DNA from: Diplosphaera chodatii
Taxonomy: Eukaryota > Chlorophyta > Trebouxiophyceae > Prasiolales > Stichococcaceae
Direction: 5' to 3'
Length of the DNA stretch: 64,000 nucleotides
Assembly: GCA_032358165.1 (NCBI GenBank)
Contig: JAALGY010000031.1
Location: forward strand, 186,001 to 250,000
Shown here: positions 54,984-64,000 of the stretch, piece by piece
Numbering within the stretch: the stretch's first letter is position 1
Layout of the letters: every line of letters starts with the position of its first letter
Made by a program: the position numbers and the translations under genes
The notes under the pieces: generated by a model
What the model saw: the letters and a program-made list of their open reading frames with translations, nothing else
What the model was told of the DNA's origin: nothing
Databases searched by the model: none

Positions 54984-57864
54984 TGTCGGACCAGCAGTGC
55001 TCGTCGTCGCCGATCAGGGGGCGCTGCGGGTCGGTGGACAGCGTCGTCTTGCCGGTGCCTGGAGGGAGGACAGTGATGGCTTTGCTTGTCAGCTGCAGCC
55101 GCAGCCCTGCCCATCTGCAGCATCGGTACAGCAGCAGGCATCGCCCCAACAGGGTGGTGCGGCTGGCGGGAGGGCGCTCAAACGCGCACGAACCAACCAG
55201 ACGAGTGGGAAGCTGTAGCCTTGGGGTGCACAGGCAAGTCGCAATCCGTTCGTGCCGCTTCGGCAGCCATGCAGCAGCCAACATGTCGTCTGACAGACTG
55301 TGGTGACATGTTGGAGGGCCTCGCACCCGACAGCCCGAAGAACAGCGACACGTCGTTGTCCCGGCCCACGTTGCAGCCGGAGTGCAGCGACAGGATGCCG
55401 CGCTTGGGCATCAGGTAGTGCATCACCGTGAAGATGCCCTTCTTCATCTCCCCCGCATACTGGCTGCCCAGAATCACCATCTCCCTCGCCTGCAGGGAAA
55501 ATACAGAATCACCATCTCCCTCGCCTGTAGGTCAAATGCGCATACAACGATGACATGACCTGACTGCCTGGGGCGTGATGTCACAGGCACACCCAGCTGA
55601 TAAAACCATTCCAGGCGTGTGGAAGCATCTGTGGTGCCCAGAAAGCTTTGTGGGCTAGGTCGCCGCAGAGCCGCCATGCAACCACCCACGATGCTCAGCA
55701 CAAATGTGGCGAACGCATCAGGTCTGACCTTCAGGTTGACGTCGACAGAGCTGGAGGACGTCATGTAGGAGGTGTAGCGGTTGCAGGGGAAGGCGCCCGC
55801 GTTGAAGATGGTGAAGTCGGGGCGCCCAAAGGTCGCCAGCTCCGCCTCCGTCGGCCTGTCCTCAATCCGAAAACGCCACACTCTGAAACTTTGGCGCGTG
55901 ATAACACTGGCGTGCACACCTGCACACAGGTGCCGGTCGCGAGGCTCTGGGTTTGTGCAGCACCAGAGGTGCGTTCTGGCGGCAGGGGCGCACCTGATCA
56001 GCATGTTGTGCATGAACAGGCAGTGGTAGGAGCGCGCCGACACCACCCGGATCTTGTACCTCGACTGCACAGCAGGGCCAGCTTACATAAGAACACAGCA
56101 ATGGCAGGAGGGTGCTATTGAAAATCCATTGCTGGACCCTTCGAGCAAGCCTCACTGTGACACAAACAGGTCTAGAAAGGCCTGGGGGATGGAATAGAAT
56201 GTGAGCGGCACCTCGGGGTCCCAGCCGGCGTAGCCGTCAAACACGTACAGCCGGTCCAGCATGTTGAGGTAGTCCACGGCGCGCTCGCGGTTGAGCAGGA
56301 AGGTGCGCTCGTCCATCTCGTAGTTGGGCGATCCGTTGCCGTCCTGGTTCCACCTGTCAGGCAAGCGCCGCATGGGTGTGAAGCAGACGGTCAGACACTG
56401 CCGCAGCCATGCGGGTCGTCTCAGCGTGACGTCCACTTGCTGATCCCGAGCAGCCAGCTAGTAGCAACCCAGGCACGGTAAGCTGCACAACCATGGCTGC
56501 ACATGCCGCTGGCATAGGGCGGCAAGCTGCCGGGCTTGCGCTCGAGTGGGTCTAGCGGGCGGGGGCGCACCAGACGTCGGCCTCGGACTCCGCCTCGCGC
56601 ACCACGCGCTTGTCCTTGGGCGTGCGCCCCGTCTTGGCGCCCGACAGCGTCGCCAGCGCGCCGCTGGACACCAGGTGGCTCCCCGGCTCGTACGCCAGCG
56701 CCTGCAGGCCCCAAACTTTTTCTATGTCAGACGCTCGTGCAGTCCAGTTTCAGGAGCAGCTGCTGATGGGGTTCAGTGCGCGGGTTGGCTCGCCATCCAG
56801 GAGGAGGAGACCCTATGCAACCTCAGATCACCCCGCTGAATGCTGCCAGTGCTGTACACCGAGCAACCCACATCACAAGTCTGGTGCATGATGGTCCTGC
56901 AGCAAGGTCTCCCGCCATACCTTCTCGTACAGCTCTGCTGGTGTCAGGTTGTGGTACACGACAGTTGGCTTGAGGCCAGCGTCCGACATCGCCGACATGA
57001 AGGTCGAGCGCGCGCCCTCCACCGTCTTGCGCTTGTCCTGCAAAGCATTGCAGAGCAATTTCAATGCCCACATGCCCGCGTGCTGAGGACAGGACACAGT
57101 GGCAAATGCTTGGAGTATGGAGGACTCAATGACAGCTGACAACAGGTCATGTGACCAAAGTGAGTCAATGTCATGCAGCCCATGTGACTCATGCCGTGCA
57201 TGTGGCGCTTACATACACGCCTGAAACTTGTTAACAACCAGGCCGAAAGTGCTTGCCGCCTACACAGCCTGTACCATACAGCGGAGCAGTGTACCAGGCG
57301 TTGAGCGCACCTTCTTCTCGGTGGTGACCACCCTGGGTCCAGTCCTGCAATGTGCAAGTTTGTACCGGTGAGCAGTGGGACATAAAAACAGGTATGGTAC
57401 CAGTAGCACGGCAGAGCATCGCAACCCGGCAACAGCGAGTCTGCAGCAGCACAAGGTGGGAGGGAACGCACGTCCTGGCCGCCGACTTGAGCGTCTCGCT
57501 GATTGAGCTGATCTGCTGCTGCTCGACATTCTGGTCTGCAGGAGCAGCACACAGGAATGATACTGATGCAGTGGCATGAATCGAGCACGCCTGATGTCGG
57601 AACAGAGCCTGTGCATGCATGCTTGTGTGCCTGACGGGGCATGCCGCAACGTTTGGTGTACACCTTACAATCAGCCGCGGTATGCAAGCAGCGGCTTGGA
57701 GAGACAGACGGCAACGCTGCAAGCACCCCCAATGAAGCTTGTGTGGGTCTGACACCATGATGCAAGCACATCTCATCACCCTTGGCGGGCCGCTTCGTGG
57801 ACTTCTGCAGCTGGTGCAGCTGGTCCAAATCCTCTGCGCGCGGGCCATGGAAGTCGTCCGCCAT
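52837..57864 (-). CDS. PCK: phosphoenolpyruvate carboxykinase (ATP)
   Basis: At least 13 exons from [20 protein letters not shown] to CAPAAVHTF; the last is 52992-52837. A plant-like N-terminal extension ([10 protein letters not shown], then [18 protein letters not shown]) precedes the core: [35 protein letters not shown] (substrate site), [40 protein letters not shown] and [18 protein letters not shown]. The metal/ATP region follows: [35 protein letters not shown] (P-loop), [19 protein letters not shown] (kinase-2), [38 protein letters not shown] and [19 protein letters not shown]. It decarboxylates oxaloacetate to PEP with ATP: gluconeogenesis, possibly a C4-like carbon shuttle, in the cytosol. 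All key motifs are intact. The ATG at 57864 is the first in frame; an open stretch upstream (LPDDDVSSPLHPLV) after an acceptor suggests an earlier first exon. Near 55,500 a short duplication repeats an acceptor. Confidence 0.95.
55469..55531. repeat. 35-bp-offset direct duplication of a splice acceptor and exon start
   Basis: A 28-bp sequence at 55469-55496 recurs at 55504-55531 with one difference (CTGCAGG against CTGTAGG as written on the plus strand). On the coding (minus) strand each copy reads CAG or TAC-AG followed by the exon start for AREMVIL. The copy nearer the exon body (acceptor at about 55492) keeps the PEPCK frame into [10 protein letters not shown]. Use of the farther copy would read [11 protein letters not shown] and then hit a stop. 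Confidence 0.85.
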
Positions 57865-58684
57865 GGTGCGCACCAGCGGATGCAGCGGGCTGCTGACATC
57901 GTCGTCCGGCAGCCTGCGGCACGCGAACGAGTGGTCGGATGACAGCGGCAGGGCAGCACATGGGTGCTTTCGAGTGGGGGCCTGTTTGACTGACTAAGGT
58001 GAAGATGTTGCTGATGCTGTCCAAACCAGTAGATCAGCCGCTGGTGCATACTACTGATGGATGGAAGGAAGTTTGCAGACGGGTGGCGGCGGTGATGGCA
58101 GCATGGCTGCAGGCAAGCACTTCACAACTTCAAGCGTGATGACAACAAGCTCACTCTGCATCCTCTGGCGTGCCGTTGGGGATTCGGCCATTTGAATGGT
58201 CACCCGCCATGATGCAACTTGTGTTGGCAATAGCCGCCGCCAATAACAGGAGGTCAGCCGCAAGGCAGACAGCAAACGCGCAACTGTCAAGGTCGTGCAC
58301 GCCTCGTCAGCAGTCGGTACCCCCTAGAGTCCTCGTCCGCCTGACTGCGGTCCCTCACGAAACAAAAAGAATTTTGCCGTGCAAGGGGAAGAAACATGTC
58401 TTCGTATGGCTCACAGGCCAACAGGCCTCGGTCCCGTCAAGACTTGGCGCCCACAATGGGCACGCACGTCTCATCAGATCGTATGTTGACGTTGCAGCTT
58501 AAACAGCAGCACTTGCCTGTTCCAGATTCGACGTTTGTCTGCGGCAGTTGTGTGTTGTCGCAGTGCATTACAGAAGCATGACACAGGCCTTGTATATATA
58601 TCAGCCCCGTCCATCCGGGGATCCATCCTAAATATGAGGATGATTTACAGCGCTCGCGCTCACATACTAACATTGTAAGCAGTA
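57865..58684. other. shared 5' region of divergent PEPCK and lipase genes
   Basis: About 820 bp. It may contain the first PEPCK exon (open minus-strand sequence just above 57864, acceptor at about 57910). The lipase-proximal end carries a TATA-like element. No other gene is seen. Confidence 0.4.
58592..58600 (+). promoter_or_regulatory. candidate TATA box of the lipase gene
   Basis: GTATATATA lies about 90 bp upstream of the lipase ATG (58685), a normal distance for TATA plus a short 5' UTR. Confidence 0.4.
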
Positions 58685-61600
58685 ATGGGTGTGCTCGCCC
58701 CAGTGGACCCACACTGTTGGCAGACCAAACTGAGCGCCTGCGCCTGGGCGTGGGCGCGCTTCAGTTTCTGGCCCGTCTTTCTGGCCCACGAGCTTGTCAT
58801 CCTTCCGCGCAGGTCTGGCGCCTGTGTACTGAACCTCTCTGCAACCTGAAAGGTCCATTGTGTTGCACTGCGCCGTGTGACACAGATGATGTCCGACTGC
58901 AATTTGACTGTGTGATGCTTGCGGATGCAGAATAGTGATCGACGAGCCTGCATGGGAGCAGAATGCCCCTGCTGCAGGACAGAAGTCACATGCTGCCGTG
59001 TCCGGGCTGCCGCTGCTGCAGTCACACTTCCAGTCTGCAATTGATGCGGTGCTCGAGCCCAGCGGCAACATCATTCTCAGGTCAGATTGTGCTGTTGCAG
59101 TGTCATGGTATGTCATGCCATGCCATGCAGGGCCTGCTGCTGTCCTACTGTCACATGCATACTTCGTCCATGGCATGAATGTACATGAGTCGGCAACCAT
59201 GACCGCCACTGCAGACGCTTCGAGCACTCCTGGCGCCGCTCGTGGCTGCTGCTGTGGAACTCGGTGGTGTTCTACGCGGCCGTCGCGGCTCTAGAGTTCT
59301 TTGGTATCGATGCCCTGGTGGCGGCCTTCAAGCCCGAGATCACCCGCGTACTGTCTGCGCTGGCAGGTAGCCTTGCAGGATTGCTGGCTTCGGCACGAAA
59401 GCACCGCTCCAACGGTCGTCATTATTCCCCTGTTCTCGTTGTGTGCCGTGTCCATCAATATACACCAGCACTCCTCATACATCCACTCCATGTGCCACAT
59501 GTAGGAGTATTTTGGAGGAGGGCGCCAGTTGCGCCCGGCACCCCAGTATCGATCATCAACCTTGCAGACCCGCATTTCTTGCTGCCATACGATGCTGCAG
59601 CGTTCCCTTTCAGCACCAAGACTTCCAGCAAGGCCAGCGGCGGCAGCAGCCACGAACCGAACGGCAGCGCTACCAGCTCTTACGAACACAACAGCACTGC
59701 AGCCAATGGCAGCACGGCTATCAATGGTGACCACAGCAGCATCGCACACGGCAGCACGGCCAGCGCCAGCGACAGCCACGGAACAGCCGAGCGCGGCAGC
59801 CCGCCGCTGCGCAGGCAGCTCGTCGGCGGCTGCAGCGTGTCGCTGGGCGACGCGCACCTGCTCAGCATGTGCGCCAAGCTGGTGTATGAGGAGCCGCCCC
59901 GCATCCGCGCAGTCGCTCGCATGTGAGCAGCGTCGACTTCGATCCGGGCAGCTGTCTCCTACACATTGCGCCTGGTCCTGAAGTGCTCTGCTGATGTCTT
60001 GCGGCAGGGCTCCCGTTGCGTCAATGGCAGCAATGCGATGTATATGCTGTGCTTGCGCAGCAGCTGCTACTGGCTACTGCAGCAACACCACCTTCGCTGG
60101 CATGCGCAAAGCAATGATGTGCACCTCTGGTCTGCCACCAGGTGGGGCCTGCAGTTTGGCGCCTGGCGCTGTGTGCCGTCGCACGCGGCGGGAGCCTGTG
60201 GGTATGTGCCGGACGTCATCTGGATGGCGCTGGCGACGCCGACGGCCGTCATCGTCGCCTTCCGGGGCGCCGACCCCTTCACCCAGGTGCCGCTTTCGGT
60301 CCTACATTTGGCAGGGCCATGTCGCGGCTGGTGTCATACCGCTCGCCAGCAGGTGGCGCTCAGGCTGGTGCAGAGCTCAGAGGCCTTCCGGCGAGCGATG
60401 CCTTGACGGTGCGGCACTGCAACATGCAGGTCAGCAGGCGGGCAGATGTGCCGACAATGCTGGCGGCACGGCCAGGGATGGGTGGCGTGCTGCTGGGCTT
60501 CTACAGGTAGGCGGGGAGATTTGTGATCATTGCAGAAGGCACACAGCGTAGTGGCTGCCTCTGTTTGGTGCTGGGTCGGGCAACTAATGAGTGAAGGTTC
60601 CTGGCCTGCTGCATTGCTGTGCAGGGCATTCTTTCACCAGTGCGATGCTGGCGATGCTCCGGCCACGCTCAACAGCTCGCCGTCAGGCAAGCACAACCCC
60701 CTGAGTCCTCGCATCTTGCTGCTCAACTGACCAGCCGGCCATAGATGACAGGGCAACAGCGGCGTTTGCTTCCTTCTATGAGGGCACATGAACATGCGGT
60801 CACTGTCGATAGGGTTCAAGTCTCTGTGACGCACGTCTGTCACACGCACAGGGGCACTGGCGGCGGCAGCAGCTTCCGGCATCCCGCGCTGCGAGTACGA
60901 TGTGCTGGAGCAGAAGCTGCAGGGCCTCATGACGGGCAGCAGGAAGCTGTACCTGACGGGCCACAGCATCGGCGCTGGCCTCGTCGCCATGTTTGCCCAG
61001 GCGCTGTATGCAAGGTGCGGCCGTTCAACCAACCTTGCCCGCAATTAGATATGAGTATCTCCTGGTGCTCCAATGCCACTGAATGCACGGCTGACCCCTC
61101 CCGCAGCGGTGCTGAGGCAGTCTGCGCCAGATTTGCAGGCTGCAGGCTGGGGCCAGAGGTGTTGACCTTTGACGATGCACATCAGTCAGACATGCAGCTC
61201 GACGAGAGAAGGCAGCTGTCAAACGCATGCAGAGGCTCTCCGCTGGCGACGAGGGTCGGCGGCATCGCCACCTTTGGGCAGCCGCGGTGGGGCGACCCTG
61301 TAGCGGCGGCGCTGTTCAACGAGCGCTTTGGCGACCGCTGCCTGCGCATCACGCACGCCAGCGACATGGTAGGCTAATTTCTGGCAGAGTCGGCTGCTGC
61401 TTTCCTCTGCTAGAAGCACCCTACTGGCTTTTGAAGTGCAGTCTGAAACACAGTGAACGTGCACACATTTGCAGGTACTACATGACACCTTGCACATACA
61501 TATAGCTTGCATTTGCAGATCCCGGAGATCCCGACGGCATATGTAGGTTACCAGCATGCGGGATGTTGGGTGCACATCACCTCAGAAGCCCTGGGGAGAA

Positions 61601-62250
61601 AGGGCGCCGCGCGCCTGATCTCAGGTCAGCTGGTTGCTGGAGTGCTGCCGTTGCTTCAGCACAGTAGCAACAATTGCACGCCGAATGCATCCGCAGACAC
61701 CATCACAGACCCAGGCAGTGCCAAATGACGGCATGTCTCTAATGTAGAGGCTGAACAACCGGAGGCGCTTGCAGCGGCTGTCGCAGCGGAGGATGTGTCG
61801 GCTCTGCCACTGGGGCTCAAACGTCTCGCCACTGCCGTACAGAAGGTACAGATGCAGAGAGCAATTACAGCCATTCGAGTGGGTCGTGTTGCTGCGCCCT
61901 GTCAGCCAGCCCATTGTTTGTAGGCGCCTGGGCCCGCCCGCATGCTGATGCTAGCTACACAGCTGAGCTGCTGCCACTTTGCATCCACCAGGTTCGTACC
62001 GGAAATAGCACAGTACAGTGGCGGATGTCACTGCCCCGCATTGTGAGCTCTGAACCTTGTCATCGCTGTATCGCCATGAACGAGCACTCCATCAAACCCT
62101 GCAACATGTTGTCTTCAGGCCGACTGGCCGCTGGTCGCCTGCCGCGCCGGCACGCTGCTGCTGCCGGGCATTGGGGACCACTTTCCGTGGGACTACGGGG
62201 CGGCCTTGCGGGACGCTTTGCTGCAGGGTGGGTCACACAAGCAGCAGTAG
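58685..62250 (+). CDS. class 3 lipase (alpha/beta hydrolase)
   Basis: About nine exons. Exon 1 starts MGVLAPVDPHCWQTKLSACA and ends LAHELVILPR. Exon 2 continues RIVIDEPAWEQNAPAAGQKS. Exon 3 includes RFEHSWRRSWLLLWNSVVFY and a hydrophobic stretch (AAVAALEFFGIDALVAAF), possibly a membrane anchor. A Ser/Asn-rich insert follows (59.62-59.8 kb), then CSVSLGDAHLLSMCAKLVYE. The catalytic part: DVIWMALATPTAVIVAFRGA (about 60.25 kb, oxyanion strand), RKLYLTGHSIGAGLVAMFAQ (60.95 kb, GHSIG nucleophile), VGGIATFGQPRWGDPVAAAL, and ITHASDM joined to IPEIPTAYVGYQ (catalytic Asp). The last exon is ADWPLVACRAGTLL, then GIGDHFPWDYGAAL (catalytic His). The Ser-Asp-His triad is complete. It likely hydrolyses acylglycerols or polar lipids at a membrane. 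The join around 61.1-61.26 kb is not certain. Confidence 0.85.
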
Positions 62251-63156
62251 AGCCATGTGCCGTGCTTGCCATTCGCACGTGCATCACCGCACTAGGAGCA
62301 CGATGCAGGAACAGTCCACACAGCAGTCGGTCTAAGGCTCGAGCATCGACAATGAGGTGATGGATGCTCCCGTCCCCTCAGCACAGCAACAAACACGACG
62401 TCCTTGCGGGACGCAAAGCAGTCACTGACCTGATCTGCCGTCAGAGGGGGGGAGCCGCTCAAAACTGCACTCATCGCTGGTATTCATGTTGTCGCACTGG
62501 TCAGTTTCATCGTGTACTGCTACTGAAGCCATTCAGAACCTCTGAATATTTGCTTGCTTCCTGCAACATGCCATAGGTCCGCAGTCATTTCTGTTCGCCC
62601 TCAGGACTGTTGTATCTTGAGTCCAGGTCACCTTCTGTATATATAAGTGTTGTTGCAGCGTGTGGTTGCCCAGCATGTCACGGTATGTACCAGAGGTACC
62701 ATAGATGACTGTAAGGTGTCAACGTGCTGCCAGCTTGTGCGTTCGGAAGTTCACTCCCTGCAACACAACTCACCACATTTGTTTGGATCACACGCAGCCT
62801 CATGACACATCATTTCTGCGCATGCCTGGTTCTCGAGTCTATTCAGACTCAGCAACGTCTGCAGCCGCCCTGCAGCACGGCCGACGGCATGGCGATGTCG
62901 TCGCAGCAAGCAACATGTCCCGACTGTTGTGCAGTACATGGTCAGCTTTGGGTAGGGAATGCTGACAGCACGCCTGTTGCGCTCGCCTTGCATGCCATAG
63001 CTGTAGTTTGATAAACAGCGTGTGCATGTGGGCTGGCATGCTCTCGGCTGAGGACAGTGCAGCGCATCATGTGCAGTCCGATCGAGAGCTTCCTACGTGA
63101 CGGCTTTGCTGAAGAGCGCTGAGACTATCGCAAGCAGCGTTGGGTGTCGGCGGTGC
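62251..63156. other. intergenic between lipase and DEAD-box genes
   Basis: About 900 bp. A TATATATAAG element at about 62638-62647 could be a promoter, though it is some 500 bp upstream of the next ATG. TGTAA occurs at about 62710. No coding sequence is supported. Confidence 0.35.
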
Positions 63157-64000
63157 ATGACTGCTGCCTGCCTGCTGCAACGGCTTGCTGCGGGCTCGCT
63201 GCAGTTGGCACTGCACCACACGCACAGCTGTAGAATGCTTTCGTCGCTGGGCAGCAGCACCAGCGCCGCGCATGTGCCATGCGTGGCACGCGCTGCAAGG
63301 CAGCAGCCGCTTTCGCGCCTTGGCATAGGCAGCAACCCATGTGCCTGCACCGGATGTGGCAGCGGCACATCGGCATTCTTGTCGCGCGGAAGACGGTTCA
63401 GCACCACAGCAGGCGCCAGGCACGCGATCGCATCGGCTACAGGCAGGCAGTTTGCCGGCGGCCGGGCGGTTGAGCGGCCGCCAGGTGCAGAAGCGCCACC
63501 GCCACCGCCGCCGCCGCCGCCAGCCAGCCCACAGCTGCAGCCCCAGCAACGGGGCCGTCCCAGCGGCGACCGTGGACCGCCTGCCAGTAGCGATCCCGGC
63601 CTGCAGCCGCCGCAGGACAGGGCTACGCCGCATCGGGATGCGGCGGCAGCACCACAGCATCCGCGGCGGCGGCAGCAGCCGAGGGCGCTGCGTCGTTCGA
63701 CGCCGCCGCCGCCTGCAGCCGACAGAAATGCTGCGGCAGCCGCCGCAGTCGACGCTGCGGACGCCGCTGCAGCTGCCGCAACAGGGCCTCCTTCTGGGGC
63801 TGCCCTGGGCAGTGTGGATGGTCAGGTGACCTCCAGCAGCGGCCGAGACGCCTTTCTGGCGACCGACAGCAGCTTCCAGTCGCTGGGCGTCGGCGAGCCG
63901 CTGGCGGCGGCGCTGCTGGCGGCCGGCTTCCCTCAGCCGTCACACGTCCAGGTCTGCACATCCCCTCCATGACATGCTCTGGCAGTGCATGCTCTGCCAC
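63157..64000 (+). CDS. 5' end of an organelle-targeted DEAD-box RNA helicase
   Basis: The frame starts at 63157 (MTAACLLQRLAAGSLQLALH) with a Ser/Arg/Ala-rich leader (later RGRRFSTTAGARHAIASATG) that suits a mitochondrial or plastid presequence. A Pro-, Gln- and Ala-rich linker follows (63.48-63.8 kb). The exon ends with SFQSLGVGEPLAAALLAAGF, then PQPSHVQ. This is the Q motif that precedes motif I in DEAD-box helicases (F-x2-LG ... AL-x2-GF-x-x-P-x-x-x-Q). It ends at a GT donor (about 63952) and the gene continues beyond the window. The open frame extends upstream of the chosen ATG to about 63097. Family call rests on the Q motif alone. Confidence 0.6.

Noticed and set aside
1..64000. tRNA, rRNA, CRISPR, transposase or reverse transcriptase sequences
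   Set aside because: I looked for T-loop-like motifs, regular spacer repeats and catalytic motifs of mobile elements and found none that hold up by eye; a tRNAscan-SE and RepeatMasker run would settle this.

Overview
The window is a piece of nuclear genome from a green alga (Chlorophyta). Genes are split by many short GT-AG introns with TGCAG-type acceptors, and coding exons are GC-rich with long Ala/Gln/Pro/Ser tracts. The gene set fits a photosynthetic eukaryote: a thylakoid-lumen PsbP-like protein, a plant-type proton pump interactor, an EDR1/CTR1-type Raf kinase, ATP-dependent PEP carboxykinase, hydroxyproline-rich wall proteins and a YABBY-like zinc finger. The sequence alone does not settle the class. 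All models below were built by eye from reading frame, splice signals and family motifs, and no alignment was run.

Left part (1-17.4 kb): the 5' end of an unidentified gene (-); a PPD6-like PsbP-domain lumenal protein (-); the complex I subunit NDUFB7/B18 (+); a Nudix hydrolase (-); a small conserved single-pass membrane protein (+); and an 8-kb gene (+) for a SECIS-binding protein 2 (SBP2)-like factor with two added zinc fingers and long Gln/Pro-rich arms.

Middle (17.4-41 kb): two neighbouring Pro-rich/PT-repeat hydroxyproline-rich glycoprotein coding blocks (+), the second with a 96-bp tandem repeat; a dienelactone hydrolase (-); a YABBY-like zinc-finger gene with a very long Gln-rich arm (+); an 8-kb EDR1/CTR1-type Raf-like MAPKKK (-); and mitochondrial ribosomal protein bL32m (+).

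Right part (41-64 kb): a proton pump interactor-like, tail-anchored coiled-coil protein (+); an unidentified Ser-rich protein (+); an unidentified Gln/Ser-rich protein (-); ATP-type PEPCK (-); a class 3 lipase (+) head to head with PEPCK; and the 5' end of an organelle-targeted DEAD-box helicase (+).

There are no operons, CRISPR arrays, rRNAs or intact transposons that I can see. Genes alternate in divergent and convergent pairs separated by 0.2-1.2 kb. The most notable items are the zinc-finger SBP2-like protein (selenoprotein synthesis), the YABBY-like zinc finger in an alga, a duplicated splice acceptor in PEPCK, and the head-to-head PEPCK/lipase pair, which would suit conversion of storage lipid to sugar.
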